Shown here in pieces: positions 1-7,305 of a stretch of 18,656 nucleotides of DNA. Within the stretch, counting starts at the first letter, position 1, and each line of letters begins with the position of its first letter. Made by a program: the position numbers and the translations under genes. Under the pieces are notes generated by a model. The model did no database searches, was not told where the DNA came from, and was given only the letters and a program-made list of their open reading frames with translations. Origin of the DNA: Bacteroidales bacterium (GTDB lineage: Bacteria > Bacteroidota > Bacteroidia > Bacteroidales > VadinHA17); the NCBI GenBank assembly GCA_030692905.1, contig JAUYBT010000255.1:1-18656 (forward strand), given 5' to 3'.

Positions 1-117
1 TAGCTGGTAGCTGGTAGCTGATGGCTGATAGCTGATAGCTGTTATTTAGCATTTCTATGAGCTACGAGCTACATTGTCTTCTGACTTCCGACTTCCGACT
101 TCGGACTTCCGACTGAT
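1..117. repeat. Heptameric imperfect tandem repeats, three blocks
   Basis: Three short arrays with a 7-nt period lie just past the 3' end of the beta-helix gene. Positions 1-42 are six heptads of the TAGCTGG/TAGCTGA type. Positions 59-72 are GAGCTAC twice; its reverse complement, GTAGCTC, resembles the first block in shifted register, so the two blocks are inverted relative to each other and could pair. Positions 83-117 are GACTTCC, GACTTCC, GACTTCG, GACTTCC and GACTGAT. A 7-nt period is not compatible with coding. The first block runs off the left edge, so its full length is unknown. The function is unknown. Confidence 0.9.
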
Positions 118-131
118 TAGTTACCGTATAT

Positions 132-1889
132 TTAATCCATGGTAGCTTTTCTGTTTGAAATGCCTATACTGCCTCCCTTACCATTTATTATACTCTTAAC
201 AATACTTTCTTTGTTTCCATTCAGCCAGAAAATAATTTTATGGTGAATCTTATTCTCCAGAGTAACAGGTGTTTCAATTGCATTATCAACAATAACCGGA
301 GCATTATAGAACACGTTATAAATTCCTACTCCCCATGCCTCATGACTTTTTACCTGATCTGAAACTTTGTAAGAAGCATAGCCATTAATTCCATTATGTT
401 TCCAGGCATCGGCAGTTGGTGGATCATATGGCATCTCACTCTGATAAAAATATACCCTGCCGTTATTACCATTCCAGAGAGTCTGATATTCCTGAAAATG
501 CTCGTTAAACAAACCATAAACAGTAACATCGTCACCATTAACAATCAAACCGTTTGCACATTTGTTTTTATCCCACCCCACTCCATTTCCATGATCGGCT
601 CTCCATAACCAGAGATGATCTGCACAGACATTTTTACTATTTATTACCATACAACTGGTAGCTGACCCTTCCCCGGGGCCGCCTACCCTGAAGAAAATAT
701 CATACAGAAAAACCGGATCTGATTCATGCGATCTCTTTGAACCAGGTTCTCCAACCTGAAACAGTGTCTCAGAACGAATCTTCCCGGCATCAATTATGAT
801 CCCACAAACTGTTACCCCGTCAACATCAGAAATCTCCATGGCTGAATTAGCATTTACCGGCATAATTGTAGCCATGCCAATTCCCATGATTACCGTACCG
901 GGACGAGTAATTTTAAGACTTTTATCAAGAGAATATATTCCAGGAGTAAATAACAGATTTTTTCCTTTTTTTAAGGCAGAATTTATTGATTCCGAATTAT
1001 CAATTCCGGGTTTAACAATATAAAACTCATCCAACAACAAAGTTTTTTCGTCTTTATTATGATTTAACCAACCCGGCCCAATGGTGTTTTTATTAAGCTT
1101 TTGGATTTTAACATTATAACCATCTTCAGTATATGCCAAAAAAGGTTTTTCGCGAATAAGCGGAGTTTCCTTAATTGTTGTAAAAGGTTTATCCGGCCAG
1201 TTTTCTGAAGGTGCATCAGGAACTCCGACAAACATCATATTCCAGACACCTCCTGACCATTTCCCCCATTCGGTGTTTCTCGAAAACCATTGTTGCTGAG
1301 GACCGGAAGTTACAATTCCATCAATTTTTGAATCAGCAAGGAAACCGCCACTGGCATAGCCCTTATCGAATAATTGCAAATTCCCCTTAATATAAACTCT
1401 CCGTAACGGAGCAGCTTGCGAAACACCCCAGATATTGGTAGAGTCAACGGTTGGTATAACAGTTAAGTTCTCGGCCGAACGCCAGAAATTGGTCAATACG
1501 CTATTCCCATGAGTAGTATTCGACCTGACTGCCCCAACAATAACCACATCTTCAGGAGATTCCCCCAATCCGAGTACCTGCATGTAATACCCGACTTTCA
1601 CATCAAGATTATATCTGCCGGGTTTAAATAACAGCGCGTAGCGGTTTTTGCTGAATTCGCTTTTACGGCCTGATTGTCTGTTAAAAATAGTATCAATTAA
1701 ACTTTGAATCTCTTTCATATCCATCCCCTGTTCAAACACAAAAACATTTTCACCCAGAGATGAATGATAATATTTTTCAGAATAAGCCGGCAGAATTTCC
1801 TGAGAAGAATTAAAACTCTGTGAATAACAAAATTGAATCCCCGGGACTAATAAAAACATAAGGTTAAATAAAACACATTCCATTTTCAT
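132..1889 (-). CDS. Secreted right-handed beta-helix (pectate-lyase-like) protein
   Basis: The 585-residue product begins with a hydrophobic signal peptide (about residues 3-23, ending near FCYSQ) and so is probably exported. The rest has the repeated short beta-strand and Asn/Gly-turn texture of a parallel beta-helix of the pectate-lyase type. Distinctive segments include YALLFKPGRYN (about residues 84-94), SAENLTV, SQAAP, SGGFLADS, a LLFTPGIYSL segment that begins a second helix-like half, and a WRADHGNGVGW motif near residue 435. From memory these segments match a family found widely in actinobacteria and often labelled 'adenylyl cyclase' or 'coagulation factor 5/8'. I see no cyclase catalytic domain; a carbohydrate-binding or carbohydrate-cleaving role is more plausible, but no substrate can be named. 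The protein ends without a recognisable type IX secretion sorting domain. The family call is fairly firm; the function is not. Confidence 0.8.
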   Translation of the reverse strand: MKMECVLFNLMFLLVPGIQFCYSQSFNSSQEILPAYSEKYYHSSLGENVFVFEQGMDMKEIQSLIDTIFNRQSGRKSEFSKNRYALLFKPGRYNLDVKVGYYMQVLGLGESPEDVVIVGAVRSNTTHGNSVLTNFWRSAENLTVIPTVDSTNIWGVSQAAPLRRVYIKGNLQLFDKGYASGGFLADSKIDGIVTSGPQQQWFSRNTEWGKWSGGVWNMMFVGVPDAPSENWPDKPFTTIKETPLIREKPFLAYTEDGYNVKIQKLNKNTIGPGWLNHNKDEKTLLLDEFYIVKPGIDNSESINSALKKGKNLLFTPGIYSLDKSLKITRPGTVIMGIGMATIMPVNANSAMEISDVDGVTVCGIIIDAGKIRSETLFQVGEPGSKRSHESDPVFLYDIFFRVGGPGEGSATSCMVINSKNVCADHLWLWRADHGNGVGWDKNKCANGLIVNGDDVTVYGLFNEHFQEYQTLWNGNNGRVYFYQSEMPYDPPTADAWKHNGINGYASYKVSDQVKSHEAWGVGIYNVFYNAPVIVDNAIETPVTLENKIHHKIIFWLNGNKESIVKSIINGKGGSIGISNRKATMD

Positions 1890-1977
1890 TTCATTAATTT
1901 TTTATATGACAATCTGTTTTCTTTAATAACTCAATTGCTGTTTAACTACTTTATTTTATACCCACATCCCAGGTTAA

Positions 1978-1998
1978 GCGTTCAGCGTTTAGTGTTCT
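1978..1998. repeat. Short heptad repeat GCGTTCA/GCGTTTA/GTGTTCT
   Basis: Three consecutive, degenerate 7-nt units (GCGTTCA, GCGTTTA, GTGTTCT) lie between the divergent beta-helix gene and the DUF4290 gene. The period equals that of the arrays at 1-117 and 8666-8688, although the sequence differs. With three imperfect units the array is weak on its own; it gains weight from the other sites in the window. Confidence 0.55.
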
Positions 1999-2054
1999 GT
2001 GCAACTGATAAACAAAGCTATCATTTTTCTTCGGCTTCAGATTGTCAACCTTTC

Positions 2055-2082
2055 TTGAATTTGCTTAAAATTATTAGCTTTG
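2055..2082 (+). promoter_or_regulatory. Bacteroidota-type promoter for DUF4290-murA
   Basis: A perfect TAnnTTTG -7 element (TAGCTTTG, 2075-2082) is preceded by TTG at 2055-2057, 17 nt upstream, which is slightly short for the -33 element. Transcription would start near 2089, giving a leader of about 14 nt before the ATG at 2103. There is no clear Shine-Dalgarno sequence, which is normal in this phylum. Confidence 0.6.
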
Positions 2083-2102
2083 CATAAAATAAACAGCACA
2101 GG

Positions 2103-2747
2103 ATGAGTTACGATTACAATACACAGAGGAAGAGGATGGCATTGCCCGAATATGGGAGGAATGTCCAGAAGATGGTCGATCATATTATGACCATAGAAGA
2201 CAGGGATGAGAGAAACCGTGCAGCCAAGACAATCATCCAGATAATGGGCAACCTTAATACTCATCTTCGCGATATCGGCGATTTCAAGCATAAACTGTGG
2301 GATCATCTTGCCCTGATAGCAAGCTTTGATCTGGATATTGATTCGCCTTACCCGGTTCCGGAACCGTCGAAGTTTGTTGAGAAACCCAAACAGGTGCCGT
2401 ACAAACAAGGTGAGATAAAATATCTTCACTATGGACGTATAATAGAGTTGATGATTAACGCAGCTTCAGAAATGGAAGAGGGAGAAGCGAAGGAGTACCT
2501 TACTACGCTGATAGTTAATCAGATGAAAAAATCATATATCACCTGGAACAGAGGACAGGTTGCTGACGAGGTGATTATCGGCAATATGAAATTATTATCT
2601 AAAGGGAGATTGAAGATGACAGAGGGTGTAAGAATCCTTGAAGTAAGAGAGCTGATTCCTCCTGTAAAAAGAAAGCCACTGGGAAAACCTCATGGCAAAC
2701 AGCAGAATAAACAATTCATAAAGAAAAAAGGATACAGCAGACATTAA
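2103..2747 (+). CDS. DUF4290 family protein
   Basis: The 214-residue cytoplasmic protein has no signal peptide or membrane segment. It matches the DUF4290 family, which as far as I know is confined to Bacteroidota and has no assigned function. Recognisable stretches are the N-terminal LPEYGRNVQKMVDH segment (residues 14-27), a mostly helical middle, and HYGRIIELMI (about 109-118). The last 30 residues are rich in Lys, Arg, Gln and His (ending KKKGYSRH) and are probably disordered and possibly nucleic-acid binding. Its stop codon overlaps the murA start by one base (TAATG), so the two genes are almost certainly translationally coupled. This suggests a role near peptidoglycan synthesis, but that is inference only. 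Confidence 0.9.
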   Translation: MSYDYNTQRKRMALPEYGRNVQKMVDHIMTIEDRDERNRAAKTIIQIMGNLNTHLRDIGDFKHKLWDHLALIASFDLDIDSPYPVPEPSKFVEKPKQVPYKQGEIKYLHYGRIIELMINAASEMEEGEAKEYLTTLIVNQMKKSYITWNRGQVADEVIIGNMKLLSKGRLKMTEGVRILEVRELIPPVKRKPLGKPHGKQQNKQFIKKKGYSRH

Positions 2748-4051
2748 TGGGTACTTTTATTGTCCATGGTGGAAAATCGCTCAAGGGAGAAATAACACCA
2801 CAGGGAGCCAAAAATGAAGCCCTGCAGGTTATTTGTGCAATTCTCCTCACCTCCGGAAAAGTTACCATCAAAAATATTCCCGATATCAGTGACGTAAATA
2901 AACTGATAGAACTGATTGGTTGTATGGGTGTTAAAGTAACCAAAGAATCAGATTCCGTAACAAGTTTCGAAGCTATCGATGTTAATCTTGATTACCTTCA
3001 GACAAGCGAATTCAGAACACAGAGTTCCAGCTTAAGAGGATCGATAATGATTGTCGGCCCACTCCTTGCCCGGTTCGGAAAAGCTTTCATACCAAAACCA
3101 GGTGGTGATAAGATCGGACGACGCAGAGTTGATACCCATTTCATTGGTTTCCAAAAACTTGGAGCAAAATTTGAATTTGATACTTCCGATCCGTTCTTTA
3201 AAGTTGAAGCTCCGTCATTAACAGGTACCTATATGCGCCTTGATGAGGCTTCCGTTACCGGGACAGCCAATATTATCATGGCCGCAGTTCTGGCAAAGGG
3301 ACGCACAACAATTTACAATGCTGCCTGTGAACCGTATGTTCAGCAACTTTGCAGGATGCTGGTTTCGATGGGAGCAAAAATCGAAGGGATAGGTTCCAAT
3401 CTGCTTTATATTGACGGAGTATCCGGTCTGAAAGGTTGCACACATACTATCCTGCCCGATATGATCGAAATAGGATCGTTCATCGGAATGGCCGCAATTA
3501 CAGCATCGGAAATCACAATTAAAAATACATCGTACGACAACCTTGGAATTATACCCGATTCATTCCGCCGTCTGGGAATAAAACTCGAAAGAAGAGGTGA
3601 TGATATCTTTATACCCCATCAGGAACATTATGAAATAGAGACGTTTATCGATGGATCGATTATGACCATAGCTGATGCTATCTGGCCGGGCCTTACTCCC
3701 GACTTGCTTAGTGTCTTACTGGTAACAGCAACACAGGCAAAAGGCGCCGTTCTTATTCATCAGAAAATGTTTGAAAGCCGTCTGTTCTTTGTTGATAAAC
3801 TGATCGATATGGGAGCCCAGATAATTCTTTGTGATCCGCACAGAGCCACAGTAATTGGTCAGGATAAAATGATCAGACTAAAAGGGACCGTAATGTCGTC
3901 TCCTGATATCAGAGCCGGAGTCGCCCTGCTGATAGCTGCACTTTCAGCCGATGGGAAAAGTATTATTCATAATATTGAACAGATCGACAGGGGCTATCAG
4001 AATATAGATAAAAGACTTAATGCCCTCGGGGCGGATATTCAAAGAGTCTGA
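2747..4051 (+). CDS. murA: UDP-N-acetylglucosamine 1-carboxyvinyltransferase
   Basis: MurA transfers enolpyruvate from PEP to UDP-GlcNAc in the cytoplasm, the first committed step of peptidoglycan synthesis. The 434-residue length is typical for the EPSP-synthase-like two-domain fold. The substrate-binding Lys-Asn pair is present in GAKN (Lys22, Asn23), and RGSIMIVGPLLAR (about 97-109) is characteristic. The active-site loop reads PGGDKIGRRRVD: the position that is Cys115 in E. coli is Asp121 here. Asp at this position is known from naturally fosfomycin-insensitive MurA enzymes (for example mycobacteria and chlamydiae) and fits my recollection of Bacteroidota enzymes. The ATG overlaps the DUF4290 stop codon. 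The gene ends in TGA at 4049-4051 and is followed by a repeat-rich gap that may end the transcript. Confidence 0.96.
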   Translation: MGTFIVHGGKSLKGEITPQGAKNEALQVICAILLTSGKVTIKNIPDISDVNKLIELIGCMGVKVTKESDSVTSFEAIDVNLDYLQTSEFRTQSSSLRGSIMIVGPLLARFGKAFIPKPGGDKIGRRRVDTHFIGFQKLGAKFEFDTSDPFFKVEAPSLTGTYMRLDEASVTGTANIIMAAVLAKGRTTIYNAACEPYVQQLCRMLVSMGAKIEGIGSNLLYIDGVSGLKGCTHTILPDMIEIGSFIGMAAITASEITIKNTSYDNLGIIPDSFRRLGIKLERRGDDIFIPHQEHYEIETFIDGSIMTIADAIWPGLTPDLLSVLLVTATQAKGAVLIHQKMFESRLFFVDKLIDMGAQIILCDPHRATVIGQDKMIRLKGTVMSSPDIRAGVALLIAALSADGKSIIHNIEQIDRGYQNIDKRLNALGADIQRV

Positions 4052-4060
4052 TTATCAGAA

Positions 4061-4138
4061 GGACACACGACTCAGGGCACACGACTCACGGGAAGTCAAG
4101 TTGTTTTCTTCCTTGCGTCGTGCATCCTGCGTCGTGCA
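4061..4138. repeat. Paired inverted 14-nt tandem repeats after murA
   Basis: Two 14-nt units, GGACACACGACTCA (4061-4074) and GGGCACACGACTCA (4075-4088), are followed about 25 nt later by two units sharing TGCGTCGTGCA (4114-4124 and 4128-4138), also spaced 14 nt apart. CACGAC in the left pair is the reverse complement of GTCGTG in the right pair, so the two tandem arrays are inverted and could form a hairpin. They may act as a terminator or stabiliser for the murA transcript. 14 nt is twice the heptad period seen elsewhere in this window. Confidence 0.8.
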
Positions 4139-4180
4139 CCTTTACGCTTATGTGCCATTGCACCATTTCTCCCCTGCCAA

Positions 4181-4213
4181 TTTGTCAAGTTATAGGGGTT
4201 GGCAGGTATTTTG
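4181..4213 (+). promoter_or_regulatory. Candidate promoter for grpE-dnaJ
   Basis: TTTG at 4181-4184 is followed after 21 nt by GTATTTTG (4206-4213), a seven-of-eight match to the TAnnTTTG -7 element. A start near 4220 would give a leader of about 30 nt. I see no CIRCE-type inverted repeat, so heat-shock control by HrcA is not supported here. Confidence 0.4.
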
Positions 4214-4248
4214 TTAAATAGTGGTATTAAACTGAAATACAGTGTGTG

Positions 4249-4893
4249 ATGATGAGGAAAAAGAAGCATAACCAGGAAGAAGCTAAACAGAAAAATCTTA
4301 ACGAAGCAACTGATAATAAAGAAAATACTCGTAAACCGCATAATAATAACGGAAGAAAATCGGATATTCCCCCTTCCGGTGATTCAACTGAATCTGCACC
4401 GGAAGGCTGCATCTGCACAGGGGACACTGCTGACAATATCGCCCTTGAAGTGAGGGCCGTTGAAGAAAAACTGGCAGAGATGCAGGATAAGTATATCCAT
4501 CTTTCCGCTGAATTTGATAACTATAGGAAAAGAACACTTCGCGAAAAAATGGAATTATCAAAATACGCCGGAGAAAACCTTCTGCTGAAAATCATACCTC
4601 TCATGGATGATTTTGAAAGAGCTCTGAAACATGTGGATACAGTTACCGATGGTGTTGCTATGAAAAATGGGATTGATTTCATTTATAGTAAGTTCAGCGA
4701 ATTTCTTAAGCAAAACGGAATAAAAGAAATTGAGTCACTGAACAGTAATTTTAATGTTGATCTTCATGAAGCCATTGCAAAAGTTCCTGTTGCTGAAGAT
4801 GACAAAAAAGGGAAAGTGGTAGATGTAGTGCTAAAAGGTTATTATCTGCAAGATAAAGTTTTACGGTTCTCGAAAGTAGTGGTTGGGGAATAA
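4249..4893 (+). CDS. grpE: Nucleotide exchange factor GrpE
   Basis: GrpE releases ADP from DnaK and so resets the Hsp70 cycle in the cytoplasm. The first 70 or so residues are highly charged and low in complexity and look disordered. They are followed by the long helical dimerisation stalk (LAEMQDKYIHLSAEFDNYRK and onward) and the C-terminal beta domain with HEAIAKVPV and the closing VLRFSKVVVGE. The length of 214 residues is usual. Three in-frame starts are adjacent: GTG at 4246 and ATG at 4249 and 4252. I chose the first ATG; no ribosome-binding site separates them. dnaJ follows after 57 nt on the same strand, so grpE-dnaJ is a probable operon; dnaK is not in the window. Confidence 0.94.
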   Translation: MMRKKKHNQEEAKQKNLNEATDNKENTRKPHNNNGRKSDIPPSGDSTESAPEGCICTGDTADNIALEVRAVEEKLAEMQDKYIHLSAEFDNYRKRTLREKMELSKYAGENLLLKIIPLMDDFERALKHVDTVTDGVAMKNGIDFIYSKFSEFLKQNGIKEIESLNSNFNVDLHEAIAKVPVAEDDKKGKVVDVVLKGYYLQDKVLRFSKVVVGE

Positions 4894-4950
4894 ATGAAAC
4901 AACTTATTCAATACCTTGGAACTGTGGCTATAAAACAAAATTAAAAAGGG

Positions 4951-6096
4951 ATGGGAAAAAGAGATTATTATGAAGTGCTTGGAGTATCGAAAGAGGCCAC
5001 AAAAGAGGAGATAAAGAAAGCATACAGAAAACAGGCGTTAAAGTTTCATCCCGACAAAAATCCGGGTGATAAGAAATCTGAAGAAAATTTCAAGGAAGCT
5101 GCTGCAGCCTACGAAGTTTTAAGTAATGAGGAGAAAAAAGCCCGTTACGACCGTTACGGCCATGCCGGAATGGGAGGCTCAGCAAACGGCTTCGGGGGTC
5201 AGGGAATGACGATGGATGACATCTTCTCATCATTCGGAGATATTTTCGGTGATGCCTTCGGTGGATTTGGTGCTTTTGGAGGAGGCAGGCGTGGACGAAG
5301 GGTTAATAAGGGCAGCAACCTCAGGGTTAAAGTTAAACTCAACCTACAGGAAATCGCAGCCGGAGCAGAGAAAAAAATCAAGGTAAATAAATACGACACA
5401 TGTAGTTCCTGTCAGGGAACAGGAGCAGCCGATTCATCAGGTTTATCGGGCTGTTCTACTTGTTATGGCTCGGGACATGTTACAAGACTGACCAATACAA
5501 TGCTTGGCCAGATGCAGACGTCTTCGGTGTGCCCTTCATGCGGTGGAGAGGGCAAGACTATTACTAAAAAATGTACTGCTTGTTACGGAGAAGGTATTAT
5601 ACAGAAAGAAGAGATAATTAAAATCAACATCCCGGCCGGTGTCGGTAAAGGAATGCAGTTGACAGTAGGTGGCAAAGGAAATGCTCCCAGGAGAGGCGGA
5701 GTTAATGGCGACCTGCTTGTGGTAATTGATGAAGAGGAACACCCCGAACTGATAAGAGAGGGGAACGACCTCATTTATAATTTATTTATTAGTATCCCTG
5801 ATGCAATACTCGGTACTCACGTTGAAGTGCCGACTGTTTATAATAATGTTAAGATAAAGATAGAACCTGGCACCCAATCCGGTAAAATCCTGCGGCTCAG
5901 AGGAAAAGGGTTACCTGAAGTTAATGGATATGGGAGAGGCGATCTGCTTGTCAATGTTAATGTCTGGATACCCAAAAGTATGAACAAGGATGAACTGAAG
6001 ATCTTCGAGAAATTCAAAGACTCCGAATCTTTCACTCCAAATCCCGATAAAAATGATAAAGGCTTTTTCGACAGGATGAGAGGATACTTTGAGTAG
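4951..6096 (+). CDS. dnaJ: Chaperone DnaJ (class I Hsp40)
   Basis: DnaJ delivers unfolded clients to DnaK and stimulates its ATPase. All class I parts are visible in the 381 residues: the J-domain with HPD at 33-35; a Gly/Phe-rich linker (about 70-112); the zinc domain with four CxxCxGxG repeats (cysteines 151/154, 168/171, 194/197 and 208/211); and the two C-terminal substrate-binding beta domains, including GDLLVVIDEEEHP. All eight zinc ligands are intact. The start is firm because MGKRDYYEVLG is the standard beginning and AAAGGG lies immediately before the ATG. It pairs with grpE upstream. A strong GC-rich hairpin region begins about 14 nt after the stop and probably ends the transcript. 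Confidence 0.97.
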   Translation: MGKRDYYEVLGVSKEATKEEIKKAYRKQALKFHPDKNPGDKKSEENFKEAAAAYEVLSNEEKKARYDRYGHAGMGGSANGFGGQGMTMDDIFSSFGDIFGDAFGGFGAFGGGRRGRRVNKGSNLRVKVKLNLQEIAAGAEKKIKVNKYDTCSSCQGTGAADSSGLSGCSTCYGSGHVTRLTNTMLGQMQTSSVCPSCGGEGKTITKKCTACYGEGIIQKEEIIKINIPAGVGKGMQLTVGGKGNAPRRGGVNGDLLVVIDEEEHPELIREGNDLIYNLFISIPDAILGTHVEVPTVYNNVKIKIEPGTQSGKILRLRGKGLPEVNGYGRGDLLVNVNVWIPKSMNKDELKIFEKFKDSESFTPNPDKNDKGFFDRMRGYFE

Positions 6097-6109
6097 AATA
6101 AGTTCATGT

Positions 6110-6222
6110 ACTCACCCCCTTTCTTTTTCCCCCTCTCTACTTCGTAAAGAGGGGGAAATTGACTAATATTCAATGCATTACTCCCCCTCTCTAAGAATTA
6201 GAGAGGGGGTAGGGGGGTGAGT
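6110..6222. repeat. Three-stem GC-rich inverted-repeat element, possible terminator
   Basis: An outer 10-bp perfect inverted repeat (ACTCACCCCC at 6110-6119 with GGGGGTGAGT at 6213-6222) encloses two further hairpins. The first is an 11-bp perfect stem (6126-6136 with 6148-6158, loop of 11 nt). The second is a 12-bp perfect stem (6183-6194 with 6198-6209, loop GAA). Together they could form a three-way junction. No T-run follows either stem, so this is not a canonical intrinsic terminator, although its place just after dnaJ suits termination or mRNA protection. Both inner stems use the same CCCCCTCTCT/AGAGAGGGGG wording, and a related element lies at 11256-11314. Confidence 0.85.
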
Positions 6223-6295
6223 TCGTGGGAGTTGAGAAGGGGGCAGGGGGATGAGGTAAAAGAAGAAGAGAAGAGGACTGTCTAATAAGAACTTA

Positions 6296-6325
6296 CACAG
6301 AGAAGCACAGAGTTTCATAGAGTTT
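6296..6325. repeat. 10-nt-period repeat CACAGAGnnn
   Basis: Three units in tandem, CACAGAGAAG, CACAGAGTTT and CATAGAGTTT, lie about 40 nt before the ABC ATPase start. The reverse complement (CTCTGTG) resembles the CTTTGTG repeat at 18446-18480, which also has a 10-nt period. The remainder of the 6097-6365 gap is purine-rich (GAAGAAGAGAAGAGG and similar) with no credible gene. A weak -7-like TATATTTA at 6329-6336 is the only promoter candidate I can see. Confidence 0.65.
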
Positions 6326-6365
6326 TTTTATATTTACAATTCTTAAATTTTAAATATCATTCCTT

Positions 6366-7274
6366 ATGGCACTTTTTGAAGCAAAGAATGTCACAAAACA
6401 ATACGGCAACCAGCTGGCACTTGATAATGTCAGCATTTCGGTACCGGAACAATGCATTTACGGACTCCTGGGACCTAATGGTGCCGGAAAAACTACCCTG
6501 ATCAGGATCATCAACCAGATAACCGGACCTGATTCCGGTGAGTTATTCCTTAATGGCAAAAAACTGATGCCTGATGATGTCCAGGTCATCGGCTACCTGC
6601 CGGAAGAAAGAGGCTTATATAAAAAAATGAAGATAGGAGAACAGGCTCTTTACTTTGCCCAGCTCAAAGGACTCTCAAGAGCTGAAGCGATGAAAAGACT
6701 TAAGTACTGGTTTAAAAAACTTGATATTATCGACTGGTGGGGGAAAAAAGTCGAAGAATTATCAAAAGGAATGCAACAGAAAGTCCAGTTCATAATAACT
6801 GTACTCCATGAACCTAAACTTCTTATTTTCGATGAGCCCTTCACCGGATTTGACCCTCTTAATACCAATATTGTTAAAAATGAGATCCTTTTCCTGCGGG
6901 AAAGAGGAGCCACAATAATTTTTTCAACCCACAACATGGAATCCGTTGAAGAGCTTTGCGATAATATCACACTTATCGATAAAGCAAAAACAATACTTGA
7001 AGGTAGTGTGGATGAGATCAGGAGCCAATGGGCTGCCAACGAATATGATCTTGTTTTTGACGGCGATGTGAAAATAGAGGGTAATGGTCAATATAATATC
7101 CTTAATCAGCATAAAGACAATAACAAAAGTATTATCAGGATGAAGATGACCGGCAATATCAATACAAATGATATCCTTCAGACAGTGATGAAATCGGGTA
7201 ATATTATCTCTTTTAACCCGGCTCTTCCATCAATGAACGAGATATTTATAAGGGTAATTGAAGCCCGTAATTAA
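6366..7274 (+). CDS. ABC exporter ATP-binding protein (NatA-like)
   Basis: This 302-residue protein is the cytoplasmic ATPase of an ABC-2 type exporter. Visible motifs are Walker A GPNGAGKT (36-43), the signature ELSKGMQQKVQ (131-141; LSKGMQ in place of LSGGQ, common in this branch), Walker B LLIFDEP (152-158) and the H-loop His189 in STHNME. The region after about residue 210 is a C-terminal extension of the kind seen in NatA-like ATPases (DUF4162). The permease gene begins 31 nt downstream, so the pair forms one transporter. Sodium or drug export is known for relatives (NatAB), but the substrate cannot be read from the sequence. The start is the only good ATG and gives the usual short strand before the nucleotide-binding fold. 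Confidence 0.93.
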   Translation: MALFEAKNVTKQYGNQLALDNVSISVPEQCIYGLLGPNGAGKTTLIRIINQITGPDSGELFLNGKKLMPDDVQVIGYLPEERGLYKKMKIGEQALYFAQLKGLSRAEAMKRLKYWFKKLDIIDWWGKKVEELSKGMQQKVQFIITVLHEPKLLIFDEPFTGFDPLNTNIVKNEILFLRERGATIIFSTHNMESVEELCDNITLIDKAKTILEGSVDEIRSQWAANEYDLVFDGDVKIEGNGQYNILNQHKDNNKSIIRMKMTGNINTNDILQTVMKSGNIISFNPALPSMNEIFIRVIEARN

Positions 7275-7305
7275 AACTGACAATTAACATAGTAACCTTC
7301 ATATT

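Noticed and set aside
1..117. CRISPR array
   Set aside because: Units are 7 nt, contiguous and without spacers, and no cas genes are near.
132..1889. Calling the beta-helix protein an adenylyl cyclase
   Set aside because: Relatives carry this label, but no nucleotide cyclase catalytic motif is visible; the sequence is a repetitive secreted beta-helix.
6367..6384. Sigma-54 promoter (TGGCAC...) near the ABC ATPase start
   Set aside because: The TGGCAC overlaps the coding start and the downstream GC element is not at the required spacing.
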